From Castellaniella sp. (GTDB taxonomy: Bacteria > Pseudomonadota > Gammaproteobacteria > Burkholderiales > Burkholderiaceae_B), in assembly GCF_034675845.1 (NCBI RefSeq), contig NZ_JAUCCU010000001.1, positions 2,232,001-2,296,000 of the forward strand: a DNA stretch of 64,000 nucleotides. The letters run 5' to 3'. The notes under the pieces are model-generated. The model was not told the origin of the DNA. It searched no databases and saw nothing but the letters and a program-made list of their open reading frames with translations. Positions within the stretch are counted from its first letter, which is position 1. Each line of letters opens with the position of its first letter. Below are positions 51,098-60,724 of this stretch, in pieces. The position numbers and the translations under genes were made by a program.

Positions 51098-51175
51098 CGG
51101 CATGCGATTGTCAAGAATCGGCATGGAATTATCAGAATTTGGCAAATCCTTGTCGGATTTTGGCAAAACCAGGGA
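51098..51175 (-). repeat. 21-bp degenerate tandem repeat, probable AraC-family operator array
   Basis: Three complete units (51098-51118, 51119-51139, 51140-51160) and a partial fourth (51161-51175) follow without gaps. Each begins (C/T)GGCA and has TTNTC about 12 bases in; units 1 and 2 begin CGGCATG, units 3 and 4 TGGCAAA. The 21-bp period equals two helical turns, as expected for AraC-type proteins binding on one face. It lies between the AraC-type gene and the TRAP operon start, about 95 bases before dctQ. Confidence 0.7.
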
Positions 51176-51180
51176 TATCC

Positions 51181-52167
51181 CTAGGGCTGGAAGTTGCGCA
51201 GGGTGGCGGACGGGGTCTCGCCGAATAATTGGCGATAGTCCTGCGAGAACTGGCCCAGGTGTTCGAAGCCCCAGGTGGTGGCCACCTGGGTGACACGGCC
51301 AGAGATATCCTGCGCATTATGCAGCTTGCGTCGTACCTGATTGAGCTTCAGGATGCGTAAGTAGGCCAGTGGAGAAAGCCCGACGACGGTCTGGAAGCTG
51401 TATTGCAGCGCACGTCTGCTGATGTGCAAATGGCGGCAGATTTCAGCGATGGACAGCCGCTGGTTGGCCTGGGATAGCACCAGATCGCGGGCTTGCTGGA
51501 CGATTTGACGGCTGTGGCGGATGCGGGAATAATGCGCCCCGGTCGGGGGCTGTACGCCTTGGCTCAAGGCAGTGCAAAGCAATTCCAGGATGGATTCCTG
51601 CAAGTCGTCCGGAGAAATATCGGCGTGGTGTTCGCCGGTGGCAAACAAGGCCTGCTTCAGGGTATGCAGCATTTTCCTGTACAGGTCGGGGGCGATGTTC
51701 AGCGTGCCGCCTTCTTGCAGCAAATCTGTGATTTGGCTGTCTTCGGGGGGAATGTGTGCCCGCAGCAATTCCTGGTTGATGACGATACCGAAGATATCGT
51801 AGTCTTTCGGGGTGGATAGTTCGAATTGGCGGCCCCCTGGCCGAAACAGCAAGGTGTCGTCGGGAATCGGCTGGGCATCCAGTCGGGACAGCGCGCTGTG
51901 CGGGGTCGGCAGGCCAAACCAAAGCGAATCTGCCCAGGCCGCGCAGGATTGGTGCAGGGCCTGGTTGGCGGATTCCTGGAATAGTTGCAGGTTGGGCAGC
52001 CAGAGCTCTGTCAGCTGGCCCTCGAAGCATCCAGAAGAAAACTGGTCATAGCTTTGTTCCCATTGGCTGAGATTATGGGCGTGGTCATCGGCGTCGCGGG
52101 CGGTGCGTGTCCTGCGCCGGGCTCGGTGTGGTTGTGCTTCTGGGTTGTCGGCAAGACACATGACCAT
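51181..52167 (-). CDS. AraC-family transcriptional regulator (EutR-like)
   Basis: 328 residues. The N-terminal ~210 residues resemble the sensor part of EutR (WEQSYDQFSSGCFEGQLTELWL, FQESANQALHQS, WFGLP). A C-terminal AraC double helix-turn-helix follows (about 225-325; SIAEICRHLHISRRALQYSF, SPLAYLRILKLNQVRR, VATTWGFEHLGQFSQDYRQLFGETPS). EutR responds to ethanolamine with cobalamin. Here it lies upstream of the TRAP genes on the same strand, separated by a tandem repeat that is its probable target. Confidence 0.88.
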   Translation of the reverse strand: MVMCLADNPEAQPHRARRRTRTARDADDHAHNLSQWEQSYDQFSSGCFEGQLTELWLPNLQLFQESANQALHQSCAAWADSLWFGLPTPHSALSRLDAQPIPDDTLLFRPGGRQFELSTPKDYDIFGIVINQELLRAHIPPEDSQITDLLQEGGTLNIAPDLYRKMLHTLKQALFATGEHHADISPDDLQESILELLCTALSQGVQPPTGAHYSRIRHSRQIVQQARDLVLSQANQRLSIAEICRHLHISRRALQYSFQTVVGLSPLAYLRILKLNQVRRKLHNAQDISGRVTQVATTWGFEHLGQFSQDYRQLFGETPSATLRNFQP

Positions 52168-52377
52168 GGTGGAACCACCTTAAGAGCGGAGGTAATAGAC
52201 CGGCCTACAGGCGATTTTCATTCCTTGAACCACATGTTTTGGCCATATACATATATCACTATATAAAGAATACCTGCGAAATTCATCAGATTTGACCCTG
52301 TTTACATCAGGGATGACCCTGACGGGAAGTCAGAAATACCGCACAATGGTTCTTTTACTTGCTTGAGAAGGATCAAG

Positions 52378-53577
52378 ATGGCACGCATCGTTCTGTTCGA
52401 AAACATCCACGCCAGCGCCAAAGAAGTCTTTATCGCTGCGGGCTTCGACGAAGTCATTACCTATCCGGGCGCGCTGACGGGCGCAGCCCTGCACGAAGCG
52501 CTGCAAGGTGTGCAGGTGGTGGGTATTCGCTCTCGCACCCACCTGGATCAAAGCGTGCTGTCCAGTCTGCCCGATTTGCGTGCCATCGGCTGCTTTTGTA
52601 TCGGAACCAATCAGGTCGACCTGGAAACTGCCGCGCTAGGCGGGGTGCCGGTCTTCAATGCGCCTTATTCGAACACCCGCTCGGTGGCCGAACTCGTCCT
52701 GGGCGAGGCCATCTTGTTGCTGCGCCGCATTCCCGAAAAAAATGCTCGCGTGCACGAAGGCTTCTGGGACAAAACCGCCGACGGCGCTTACGAGGCGCGT
52801 GGCAAGACCCTGGGCATTGTCGGCTATGGCAATATCGGTTCGCAGGTGGGCATCCTGGCTGAATCCTTTGGGATGCGGGTGCTTTATCACGATATCGAGG
52901 CAAAGCTTCCTTTGGGCAATGCCCATGCCACCACGTCGCTGCAAAGATTCCTGGGGCAGGCCGATGTGGTCACCCTGCATGTGCCCGGCGGCAAGGACAC
53001 CACGAACCTGATCGATGCCGATGCGATTGCCGCCATGAAGCCCGGCAGCATTCTCATCAATGCTTCGCGAGGCACAGTGGTCGATATCCCGGCCCTGCAA
53101 CGCGCCCTGAAATCCGGCCACTTGTCTGGCGCTGCCATCGATGTCTTCCCCACCGAACCCAAGAGCCGCGACGAGGCCCTGGATAGCCCGTTGCGTGGCC
53201 TGCAGAATGTGATTCTGACCCCGCATATCGGGGGCAGCACCCAGGAATCTCAGGAAAACATCGGCCGCGAAGTCGCCGAAAAACTAAAACGTTTCATCAC
53301 CAGCGGCACCACCAAGGGCACGGTCAATTTCCCGGAAATTTCCTACCACGAGCCCGCCGGCACTGCCCGCATCATCCATATTCACCAGAACGTCCCAGGG
53401 GCCATGGGGGCGCTCAGTAATCTCATGGGTGAATTCGGCCTGAATATCGTCAGCCAGCAACTGCAAACCAGGGGCAAGATCGGCTACGCCATTACCGATG
53501 TCGATGGCGAAGTCACCGATCAGGTTGTCGAAGGCCTGCGCCGCCACCCCATCACCATCCGCTGCGACCGCGTGTGA
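52378..53577 (+). CDS. serA: D-3-phosphoglycerate dehydrogenase
   Basis: 399 residues from ATG 52378 (GAGAAGGA upstream). A D-2-hydroxyacid dehydrogenase core contains the NAD motif GYGNIGSQVG, the NASRGTVVD segment and the catalytic His in PHIGGST. A C-terminal ACT domain (about 325-399; HIHQNVPGAMGALSNLM) gives serine feedback control. It catalyses the first step of serine synthesis from 3-phosphoglycerate. It is divergent from the AraC gene with a 210-base gap, and is followed by a strong hairpin. Confidence 0.94.
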   Translation: MARIVLFENIHASAKEVFIAAGFDEVITYPGALTGAALHEALQGVQVVGIRSRTHLDQSVLSSLPDLRAIGCFCIGTNQVDLETAALGGVPVFNAPYSNTRSVAELVLGEAILLLRRIPEKNARVHEGFWDKTADGAYEARGKTLGIVGYGNIGSQVGILAESFGMRVLYHDIEAKLPLGNAHATTSLQRFLGQADVVTLHVPGGKDTTNLIDADAIAAMKPGSILINASRGTVVDIPALQRALKSGHLSGAAIDVFPTEPKSRDEALDSPLRGLQNVILTPHIGGSTQESQENIGREVAEKLKRFITSGTTKGTVNFPEISYHEPAGTARIIHIHQNVPGAMGALSNLMGEFGLNIVSQQLQTRGKIGYAITDVDGEVTDQVVEGLRRHPITIRCDRV

Positions 53578-53588
53578 TCTGAAAAAAG

Positions 53589-53635
53589 AATGGGGTCAGA
53601 CACCATTTCCCCTAAAAATGGTGTCTGACCCCATT
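53589..53635. terminator. Perfect 20-bp hairpin after serA (terminator, REP-like)
   Basis: 53589-53608 and 53616-53635 are perfect inverted copies with a 7-base loop. An A-run lies before and TTTT at 53634-53637. The arm contains TGGGGTCAGACACCA, a phrase I recall as common in dispersed bacterial repeats. It terminates serA and may be a member of a genome-wide repeat family; only one copy is in this window. Confidence 0.75.
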
Positions 53636-53800
53636 TTCTCTGGCCCTGTTTTTTCCAACCCCGATCCCCATTTTTTCGCGCTTTCCCTTACTGTCAATAT
53701 AGTCATTCGTTCGTCAGGCACTTATACTGGGCTGAATTCAGACTGATCCTCGTGACTCTAGAACGATAAAAATTGGCTCGATTCTGTTTTTTCAACAGGC

Positions 53801-53814
53801 TTGATCCAGATCAT
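53801..53814. promoter_or_regulatory. FNR/ANR box upstream of narK
   Basis: TTGATCCAGATCAT matches TTGATNNNNATCAA at 9 of 10 fixed positions. It lies 56 bases before the narK start, a suitable distance for activation at about -41.5. It indicates oxygen control of the nitrate respiration operon. Confidence 0.75.
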
Positions 53815-53869
53815 CACCCTTGTTCGTTGTGGGGTTTATCGTCTAGATTCCTTACGCCAGGAGTCCCAG

Positions 53870-55291
53870 ATGAGCACTGCGCCTGATGCAGCCCCCCAAA
53901 ACCGCCGCGGCCGTTTATTGACGGTCTGGACTCCGGAAGACAAGGCTTTTTGGGCGCACGAAGGCAGCGCCATCGCCAATGTCAATCTCTGGATTTCCAT
54001 TCCTGCGCTGTTCCTGGCCTTTGCTGTCTGGCAAATGTGGAGCGTTGTAGCGGTCAACCTCCCTAATCTGGGCTTCAAGTACACAGAAAACCAATTGTTC
54101 TGGCTGGCGGCTTTGCCTGCGTTGTCCGGGGCGACGCTGCGGATTTTTTATTCCTTCATGGTGCCGGTGTTTGGTGGTCGTCGCTGGACCGCCCTGACCA
54201 CCGCCAGCCTGCTGCTGCCCACCATAGGCGTGGGGCTGGCGGTGCAAAACCCATCCACACCGTATTCCACCATGCTGATGCTGGCCTTGCTGTGCGGTCT
54301 GGGTGGGGGTAATTTCTCTTCCTCCATGTCCAACATCAGCTTTTTCTTTCCCAAAGAGCGCAAGGGCTCGGCCCTGGGTTTGAATGCGGGGCTTGGGAAT
54401 CTCGGGGTGTCTTCGGTGCAGTTTCTGGCGCCTCTGGTCATTACCATGGGCATCCTGGGGCCTTGGGCCGGTGATCCTCAGATTGCCAGCCTGTCGGGCG
54501 CCCACGGCGGCCCGACAGAGGTCTGGGCACAGAACGCGGCCTTTATCTGGGCACCGTTCATCATCATCGTGTCCATGCTGGCTTGGGTAGGCATGCACGA
54601 TATTGCCGATGCCAGGGCCTCGTTTCGCGAGCAGGCCGTCATCTTCCAGCGCAAGCACAATTGGATCATGTGTTTTCTCTACCTGGGTACCTTTGGCTCG
54701 TTCATTGGCTTTTCGGCCGGGTTTCCCTTGTTGATCAAATACCTCTACCCGGATATTCGTCCTTTGCAATATGCCTGGCTGGGGCCGTTGGTGGGTGCCA
54801 TGGCCCGGCCCTTTGGGGGCTGGCTGTCGGATCGCCTGGGTGGGGCCCGGGTGACTTTCTGGACATTTTTCTGGATGGTGCTGGGCGTGCTGGGCGTCAT
54901 GGCGTCTTTGCCAGGACAGGGCTCCGCAGGCAGTTTCTTCGGTTTCTTGCTGGCCTTCCTGTTTTTGTTCTTCTTGACCGGCATCGGCAATGGCTCCACT
55001 TTTGCCATGATTCCTGTCATTTTCACTACCCTGGCCAAGCGCCGTCACGCTGCCTCTGGCAGCCTGCATCAGGCTGAATCCGAAGGCGCCAAAGAGTCCG
55101 CCGCAGTCTTGGGGTTCAGTGGCGCCATGGGGGCCTATGGCGGATTTTTCATCCCCAAGAGTTTTGGCACGTCTTTTGATCTGACGGGCGGCGCAGATGC
55201 GGCCCTGATGTTTTTTGTGGTGTTTTATGCGGTATCCATCGCTGTCACCTGGTGGTATTACTCGCGTGCCAAGGCCGAAATCCCATGCTGA
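53870..55291 (+). CDS. narK: Nitrate/nitrite transporter NarK
   Basis: 473 residues from ATG 53870 (CAGGAG upstream). A 12-helix major facilitator with both nitrate-signature regions: GGGNFSSSMSNISFFFPK and the later GIGNGSTFAMIP. It brings nitrate in and may exchange it for nitrite. It starts the nar cluster and is followed after 115 bases by narG. Only one NarK domain is present, whereas several betaproteobacteria carry two in tandem or fused. Confidence 0.94.
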   Translation: MSTAPDAAPQNRRGRLLTVWTPEDKAFWAHEGSAIANVNLWISIPALFLAFAVWQMWSVVAVNLPNLGFKYTENQLFWLAALPALSGATLRIFYSFMVPVFGGRRWTALTTASLLLPTIGVGLAVQNPSTPYSTMLMLALLCGLGGGNFSSSMSNISFFFPKERKGSALGLNAGLGNLGVSSVQFLAPLVITMGILGPWAGDPQIASLSGAHGGPTEVWAQNAAFIWAPFIIIVSMLAWVGMHDIADARASFREQAVIFQRKHNWIMCFLYLGTFGSFIGFSAGFPLLIKYLYPDIRPLQYAWLGPLVGAMARPFGGWLSDRLGGARVTFWTFFWMVLGVLGVMASLPGQGSAGSFFGFLLAFLFLFFLTGIGNGSTFAMIPVIFTTLAKRRHAASGSLHQAESEGAKESAAVLGFSGAMGAYGGFFIPKSFGTSFDLTGGADAALMFFVVFYAVSIAVTWWYYSRAKAEIPC

Positions 55292-55406
55292 AAATCCAGT
55301 CCATATTCTCCTGCCCTGGGGGCCTGCCAGCACGACGCGGCAGGCTTTTGGCCATGTTTCTCGCCAGCCAGTGTTTTTCTGATCTCTTTCAAACGGAGCA
55401 ACCATC

Positions 55407-58400
55407 GTGAGCCATTTCATCGATAGACTGAAGTATTTTTCCCGTCCGAAAGAACTCTTTTCCAATGGTCACGGCGATGTGGTCCACGAGGATCGCACCT
55501 GGGAAGAGGGCTATCGCAACCGTTGGCAGCATGACAAGATCGTGCGTTCCACGCACGGGGTGAACTGTACGGGGTCCTGTTCCTGGAAAATCTACGTCAA
55601 GGGCGGCATTGTCACGTGGGAAACCCAGCAGACCGACTACCCCCGCACCCGTCCCGACATGCCTAATCACGAACCGCGCGGCTGTCCGCGCGGGGCGACG
55701 TTCTCCTGGTATCTGTACAGCGCCAACCGCGTCAAATATCCCATGCTGCGCGGACGCCTGGCCCGCCTGTGGCGCGAACAGCGCAAGACCATGGGTGCCG
55801 TGCAGGCCTGGACCGCTATCGTGTCTGACCCCGATAAGTCCAAGGCCTACAAGTCCGTGCGTGGTCTGGGTGGTTTTGTGCGTTCCACCTGGGACGAAGT
55901 CAATGAAATCATCGCTGCCGCCAATATCCACACCATCAAGCGCCACGGGCCGGACCGCATTGCGGGCTTTTCGCCGATCCCGGCCATGTCCATGGTGTCG
56001 TATGCCTCCGGCAGCCGCTATCTGTCTTTGCTGGGCGGTTCTTTGCTTAGTTTCTACGACTGGTACTGCGACTTGCCGCCATCCAGCCCGCAGACCTGGG
56101 GCGAACAAACCGACGTCAGCGAATCCGCCGACTGGTACAACTCCACGTTCATCATGCTGTGGGGCTCCAACGTCCCCCAGACCCGCACGCCGGATGCACA
56201 CTTCATGGTCGAGGCCCGTTATCGCGGCGCCAAGGTCATCTCGGTCTTCCCCGATTACGCAGAAGGCGCAAAATTTGGCGACCTCTGGCTGCACCCCAAG
56301 CAGGGCACTGATGCAGCCCTGGCCCTGGCCATGGGTCACGTGGTCCTGAAAGAATTCCACCTGGCCGGAAAAAGCGCCTATTTTGACCGCTACTGCCGCC
56401 AGTACACCGACATGCCGTTCCTGGTGCGCCTGGTGCGCCAGGGCGACCGCTATGTGCCCGATCGCAAGTTGCGTGCTGCTGATTTCACCGATCGCCTGGG
56501 CCAGCAAAACAATCCCGAATGGAAAACGGTCGCTTGCGACCAGGATACGGGCGAATTTATCGTGCCTCAGGGTTCGATCGGTTTTCGCTGGGGCCAAAAA
56601 GAAGGCGAAGACGCCGGTAAATGGAACCTGGACCTCAAGGACGCCCGTGGCCATGATGTCAATCCGCGCCTCAGCCTGATCGATGCGCACGACGAAGTCG
56701 TGCCGGTGGCCTTTCCGTATTTTGGCGGCGTGCACCATGATTATTTCAAGGGCACGGACCACGATGAAGTCCTGCTGCGCAATCTGCCGGTCAAGCGCGT
56801 TCAGACGGCTGAAGGCGAGGTTCTGGTCGCCACGGTGTTCGATCTGTTCGTGGCCAACTACGGTATTGACCGTGGTCTGGGGGGCGAAAACGTAGCCTCG
56901 TCCTATGACGATGACGTGCCTTACACCCCCGCGTGGCAGGAACGCATCACCGGCGTACCCCGTGAGCAGGTCATTACCGTGGCGCGCCAGTTTGCCGATA
57001 ACGCCGATAAGACCCAGGGCAAGTCCATGATCATCCTGGGGGCCGGCCTGAACCACTGGTACCACATGGACATGGCGTATCGCGGCATTATCAACCTGGT
57101 CTCCATGTGCGGGTGTGTCGGGCAGTCCGGGGGCGGCTGGTGTCACTATGTGGGCCAGGAAAAACTGCGTCCACAGACCGGCTGGACCATGCTGACCTTC
57201 GCCCTGGATTGGCTGCGCCCGCCGCGCCACATGAACGGCACCTCGTTTTTCTATGCACACTCGGATCAATGGCGCTACGAAAAACTCGAAGTCTCCGAAC
57301 TTCTGTCACCGCTGGCCGATGCCTCTAAATACCAGGGCAGCCTGATCGACATGAACGTGCGCGCCGAGCGCATGGGCTGGCTGCCTACTGCCCCGCAGTT
57401 GCAGACCAACCCTCTGCAAATCGTGCGCGATGCCCAAGCCGCCGGGATGGACCCCAAGGATTACACAATCCAGGGGCTGCGCGACGGTAAGCTCAAGTTC
57501 TCCTGCGAGGACCCTGACAATCCGGATAATTTCCCGCGCAACCTCTTTATCTGGCGCTCCAATATTCTGGGTTCATCGGGCAAGGGCCACGAATATTTTC
57601 TTAAGCACCTGTTGGGTACCCAGCATGGCGTGCAGGGCAAGGACCTGGGCGAACTGGGTGCGGGCAAGCCGCTGGAAGTCAATTGGCACGATGATGCCCC
57701 CCAGGGCAAGCTGGATCTGCTGGTGACGCTGGACTTCCGTATGTCCACCACCTGTCTGTATTCCGATGTCGTTCTGCCTACCGCCACCTGGTACGAGAAA
57801 AACGATCTGAATACATCGGACATGCACCCGTTCATCCACCCGCTGTCCGCAGCCGTGGACCCGATCTGGGAATCGCGCAGCGACTGGGAAATCTACAAGC
57901 ACCTGGCCGAGAAGTTTTCCGAGCTGGCGGTCGATGCCGATCTGCCCGACCACGACCTGGTGCTGCAGCCCATGCAGCACGATACCCCGGGAGAACTGAC
58001 CGATCCCTATGATGTGCGCGAGTGGCACAAGGGTGAATGCGACCTGATTCCGGGCAAGACCATGCCCAATATGATGGTGGTCGATCGCGATTACAAAAAC
58101 GTCTACCAGCGCTTCATTACCCTGGGGCCTCTGGCCGAAAAACTGGGCAATGGCGGCAAGGGCATTTCCTGGGACACCAAGGAAGAAGTCGAATTCCTGC
58201 GCCAGCTCAATCGGGTCGAGCGTGAACCGGGGGTGGGGCAGGGCCAGCCGCGCATCTTTACCGACATCGATGCCTGCGAGACTGTGCTGACTCTGGCGCC
58301 GGAAACCAATGGTCACGTGGCGCTGAAGGCCTGGGAAGCCCTGTCCAAGATCACCGGGCGGGATCACACGCACCTGGTGCGGTCCAGCGAACACGAAAAG

Positions 58401-59162
58401 ATCCGTTTCCGCGATATTCAGGCCCAACCTCGCAAGATCCTCACCTCGCCCACCTGGTCAGGCATTGAATCCGACAAGGTCAGCTATAGCGCGGGCTATA
58501 CCAACGTGCATGAATGTATCCCATGGCGCACCCTGACGGGCCGCCAGGAACTCTATCAGGACCACCCCTGGATGCGCGATTTTGGCGAGTCCCTGTGCGT
58601 CTATCGTCCCCCGGTGGATACCAAGACCATCAAGCCCATGCTGGACAAAAAGTTCAGCAATGGCGAACCCCATGTGGTGCTCAACTTCATTACGCCGCAC
58701 CAGAAATGGGGCATCCACTCCACCTATTCCGATAACCTGATCATGCTGACGCTGTCCCGTGGCGGGCCAATCGTCTGGATGTCGGAAATCGATGCAGCCA
58801 AGGCGGGCATCGTGGATAACGACTGGATCGAGGCCTTTAACGTCAACGGGGCTCTGGTGGCCCGGGCTGTGGTCAGCCAGCGGGTGCCCGAGGGCATGAC
58901 CATGATGTATCACGCCCAGGAAAAAATCGTCAATGTCCCGGGGTCCGAGATCACCGGCAAACGTGGCGGTATTCATAATTCTGTGACGCGCACAGTCGTT
59001 AAGCCCACCCACATGATTGGTGGTTATGCCCAACTGTCCTACGGTTTCAACTACTACGGCACCGTGGGATCGAACCGTGATGAATTCGTGGTAGTTCGCA
59101 AAATGAAAAATGTTGACTGGATGGACGAGACCCATGAAGTGTCCGCCCAGTCGCAGGCTTAA
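55407..59162 (+). CDS. narG: Respiratory nitrate reductase alpha subunit
   Basis: 1251 residues from GTG 55407 (CGGAG upstream), the normal length. The FS0 cluster ligands H50, C54, C58 and C93 are in place (STHGVNCTGSCSW, RGCPRG). The rest is a molybdopterin oxidoreductase with bis-MGD binding blocks. The lack of a twin-arginine signal places it in the cytoplasm facing NarI. It reduces nitrate to nitrite during anaerobic respiration. narH begins 12 bases after the stop. Confidence 0.98.
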   Translation: MSHFIDRLKYFSRPKELFSNGHGDVVHEDRTWEEGYRNRWQHDKIVRSTHGVNCTGSCSWKIYVKGGIVTWETQQTDYPRTRPDMPNHEPRGCPRGATFSWYLYSANRVKYPMLRGRLARLWREQRKTMGAVQAWTAIVSDPDKSKAYKSVRGLGGFVRSTWDEVNEIIAAANIHTIKRHGPDRIAGFSPIPAMSMVSYASGSRYLSLLGGSLLSFYDWYCDLPPSSPQTWGEQTDVSESADWYNSTFIMLWGSNVPQTRTPDAHFMVEARYRGAKVISVFPDYAEGAKFGDLWLHPKQGTDAALALAMGHVVLKEFHLAGKSAYFDRYCRQYTDMPFLVRLVRQGDRYVPDRKLRAADFTDRLGQQNNPEWKTVACDQDTGEFIVPQGSIGFRWGQKEGEDAGKWNLDLKDARGHDVNPRLSLIDAHDEVVPVAFPYFGGVHHDYFKGTDHDEVLLRNLPVKRVQTAEGEVLVATVFDLFVANYGIDRGLGGENVASSYDDDVPYTPAWQERITGVPREQVITVARQFADNADKTQGKSMIILGAGLNHWYHMDMAYRGIINLVSMCGCVGQSGGGWCHYVGQEKLRPQTGWTMLTFALDWLRPPRHMNGTSFFYAHSDQWRYEKLEVSELLSPLADASKYQGSLIDMNVRAERMGWLPTAPQLQTNPLQIVRDAQAAGMDPKDYTIQGLRDGKLKFSCEDPDNPDNFPRNLFIWRSNILGSSGKGHEYFLKHLLGTQHGVQGKDLGELGAGKPLEVNWHDDAPQGKLDLLVTLDFRMSTTCLYSDVVLPTATWYEKNDLNTSDMHPFIHPLSAAVDPIWESRSDWEIYKHLAEKFSELAVDADLPDHDLVLQPMQHDTPGELTDPYDVREWHKGECDLIPGKTMPNMMVVDRDYKNVYQRFITLGPLAEKLGNGGKGISWDTKEEVEFLRQLNRVEREPGVGQGQPRIFTDIDACETVLTLAPETNGHVALKAWEALSKITGRDHTHLVRSSEHEKIRFRDIQAQPRKILTSPTWSGIESDKVSYSAGYTNVHECIPWRTLTGRQELYQDHPWMRDFGESLCVYRPPVDTKTIKPMLDKKFSNGEPHVVLNFITPHQKWGIHSTYSDNLIMLTLSRGGPIVWMSEIDAAKAGIVDNDWIEAFNVNGALVARAVVSQRVPEGMTMMYHAQEKIVNVPGSEITGKRGGIHNSVTRTVVKPTHMIGGYAQLSYGFNYYGTVGSNRDEFVVVRKMKNVDWMDETHEVSAQSQA

Positions 59163-59174
59163 GGAGTCGCACCC

Positions 59175-60716
59175 ATGAAAATCCGCGCACAAGTCGCCAT
59201 GGTCCTCAATTTGGACAAATGCATTGGCTGCCACACCTGTTCCATTACTTGCAAGAACGTCTGGACGTCTCGCGAGGGCATGGAGTATGCCTGGTTCAAC
59301 AACGTCGAAACCAAACCCGGCATCGGTTACCCCAAGGATTGGGAAAACCAGGACCGCTGGAACGGAGGCTGGCGTCGCAAGGTCAATGGCCGTATCGAGC
59401 CGCGTCAGGGGGGTAGGCTGAAACTGCTGTCCCGCATTTTCTCCAACCCCAACATGCCTCAGATCGACGATTACTACGAGCCTTTTACCTACGATTACGA
59501 TTACCTGCAAAAGGCCCCCGAGCGCACGACGCCGCCCGTGGCCCGGCCCCGCTCGCTGATCACCGGCAAGCGCATGGAGAAAATCGAATGGGGTCCCAAC
59601 TGGGAGGAAATCCTGGGCGGCGAGTTCGCCAAGCGCTCACAGGATTACAACTTCGAGGCTGTCCAGAAGGATATTTACGGGCAGTTTGAAAACACGTTCA
59701 TGATGTACTTGCCGCGTCTGTGCGAGCACTGTCTGAATCCCACCTGTGTGGCCAGTTGTCCGTCGGGTTCCATCTATAAGCGCGCCGAGGACGGCATTGT
59801 CCTGATCGACCAGGATAAGTGCCGTGGTTGGCGCATGTGCATTTCCGGCTGCCCCTACAAGAAAATCTACTACAACTGGAAATCCGGCAAATCAGAAAAG
59901 TGTATTTTCTGTTATCCCCGGATCGAGGCAGGCATGCCCACGGTGTGCTCTGAAACCTGTGTCGGGCGGATTCGCTATCTGGGGGTTTTGCTGTACGACG
60001 CCGATGGCATCGAGGCCGCCGCCAGCGTGCCCAACGAAAAAGACCTCTATCAGGCTCAACTGGATCTGTTCCTGGACCCGTTCGACCCAGAGGTCCGTCG
60101 CCAGGCACTGGCCGATGGTATCCCCGAGAACTGGCTGGATGCCGCCTGCAATTCGCCGGTTTACAAAATGGCCGTCGAATGGAAGATCGCCTTTCCTCTG
60201 CATCCTGAATATCGCACCTTGCCCATGGTCTGGTATGTCCCGCCACTGTCGCCCATCCAGTCGGCGGCCAATAGCGGGCAGATCGGCGCCTTTGGCGAGA
60301 TTCCGGATGTGAAGTCCCTGCGCATCCCCTTGCGCTATCTGGCCAATCTCCTGACCGCCGGCGACGAAGCCCCGGTGTCCAATGCCCTGGAGCGCATGTT
60401 GGCGATGCGGGCCTTTATGCGGGCGCGGTCGGTCGATCGCCAGGAACGCCACGATATTCTCGATCAAGTGGGGCTGACGCTGCATCAGGTCGAGGACATG
60501 CATCGTTATCTGGCCATTGCCAACTACGAGGATCGTTTTGTCATCCCCACGGCGCACCGCGAAAATGCTGAAAATGCATTTGAAATCCGAGGCGGCTGCG
60601 GCTTTACCTTTGGCAATGGTTGTTCGGAAGGCACCTCCGAGGGGTCCTTGTTTGGTAAGCCACGCAACAAGCGCAAGCCGACCGTGGTATTTCTCGATCC
60701 GGCCAAGACCGCCTAG
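59175..60716 (+). CDS. narH: Respiratory nitrate reductase beta subunit
   Basis: 513 residues with four Fe-S cluster motif groups: CIGCHTCSITC, CEHCLNPTCVASCP, CRGWRMCISGCP and CIFCYPRIEAG with a later CSETC. In the third, W replaces one Cys, as known for the 3Fe-4S centre. It carries electrons from NarI haems to NarG. AAGGAG precedes the ATG. Length and order are standard. Confidence 0.98.
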   Translation: MKIRAQVAMVLNLDKCIGCHTCSITCKNVWTSREGMEYAWFNNVETKPGIGYPKDWENQDRWNGGWRRKVNGRIEPRQGGRLKLLSRIFSNPNMPQIDDYYEPFTYDYDYLQKAPERTTPPVARPRSLITGKRMEKIEWGPNWEEILGGEFAKRSQDYNFEAVQKDIYGQFENTFMMYLPRLCEHCLNPTCVASCPSGSIYKRAEDGIVLIDQDKCRGWRMCISGCPYKKIYYNWKSGKSEKCIFCYPRIEAGMPTVCSETCVGRIRYLGVLLYDADGIEAAASVPNEKDLYQAQLDLFLDPFDPEVRRQALADGIPENWLDAACNSPVYKMAVEWKIAFPLHPEYRTLPMVWYVPPLSPIQSAANSGQIGAFGEIPDVKSLRIPLRYLANLLTAGDEAPVSNALERMLAMRAFMRARSVDRQERHDILDQVGLTLHQVEDMHRYLAIANYEDRFVIPTAHRENAENAFEIRGGCGFTFGNGCSEGTSEGSLFGKPRNKRKPTVVFLDPAKTA

Positions 60717-60724
60717 GGGGACGC

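Noticed and set aside
51098..51175. CRISPR array
   Set aside because: The 21-bp units are contiguous and degenerate with no spacers, and no cas genes are present.
52292..52320. Promoter or leader hairpin before serA (TTGACC and CCCTG/CAGGG)
   Set aside because: The stem is only 5 bp and no -10 element is found at proper spacing.
53915..55465. 516-residue open frame on the minus strand
   Set aside because: It is antisense to narK and enters narG; low-complexity, Gln/His/Arg-rich sequence without domain features.
55389..57269. 626-residue open frame on the minus strand
   Set aside because: It is antisense to narG, which is full length with all motifs.
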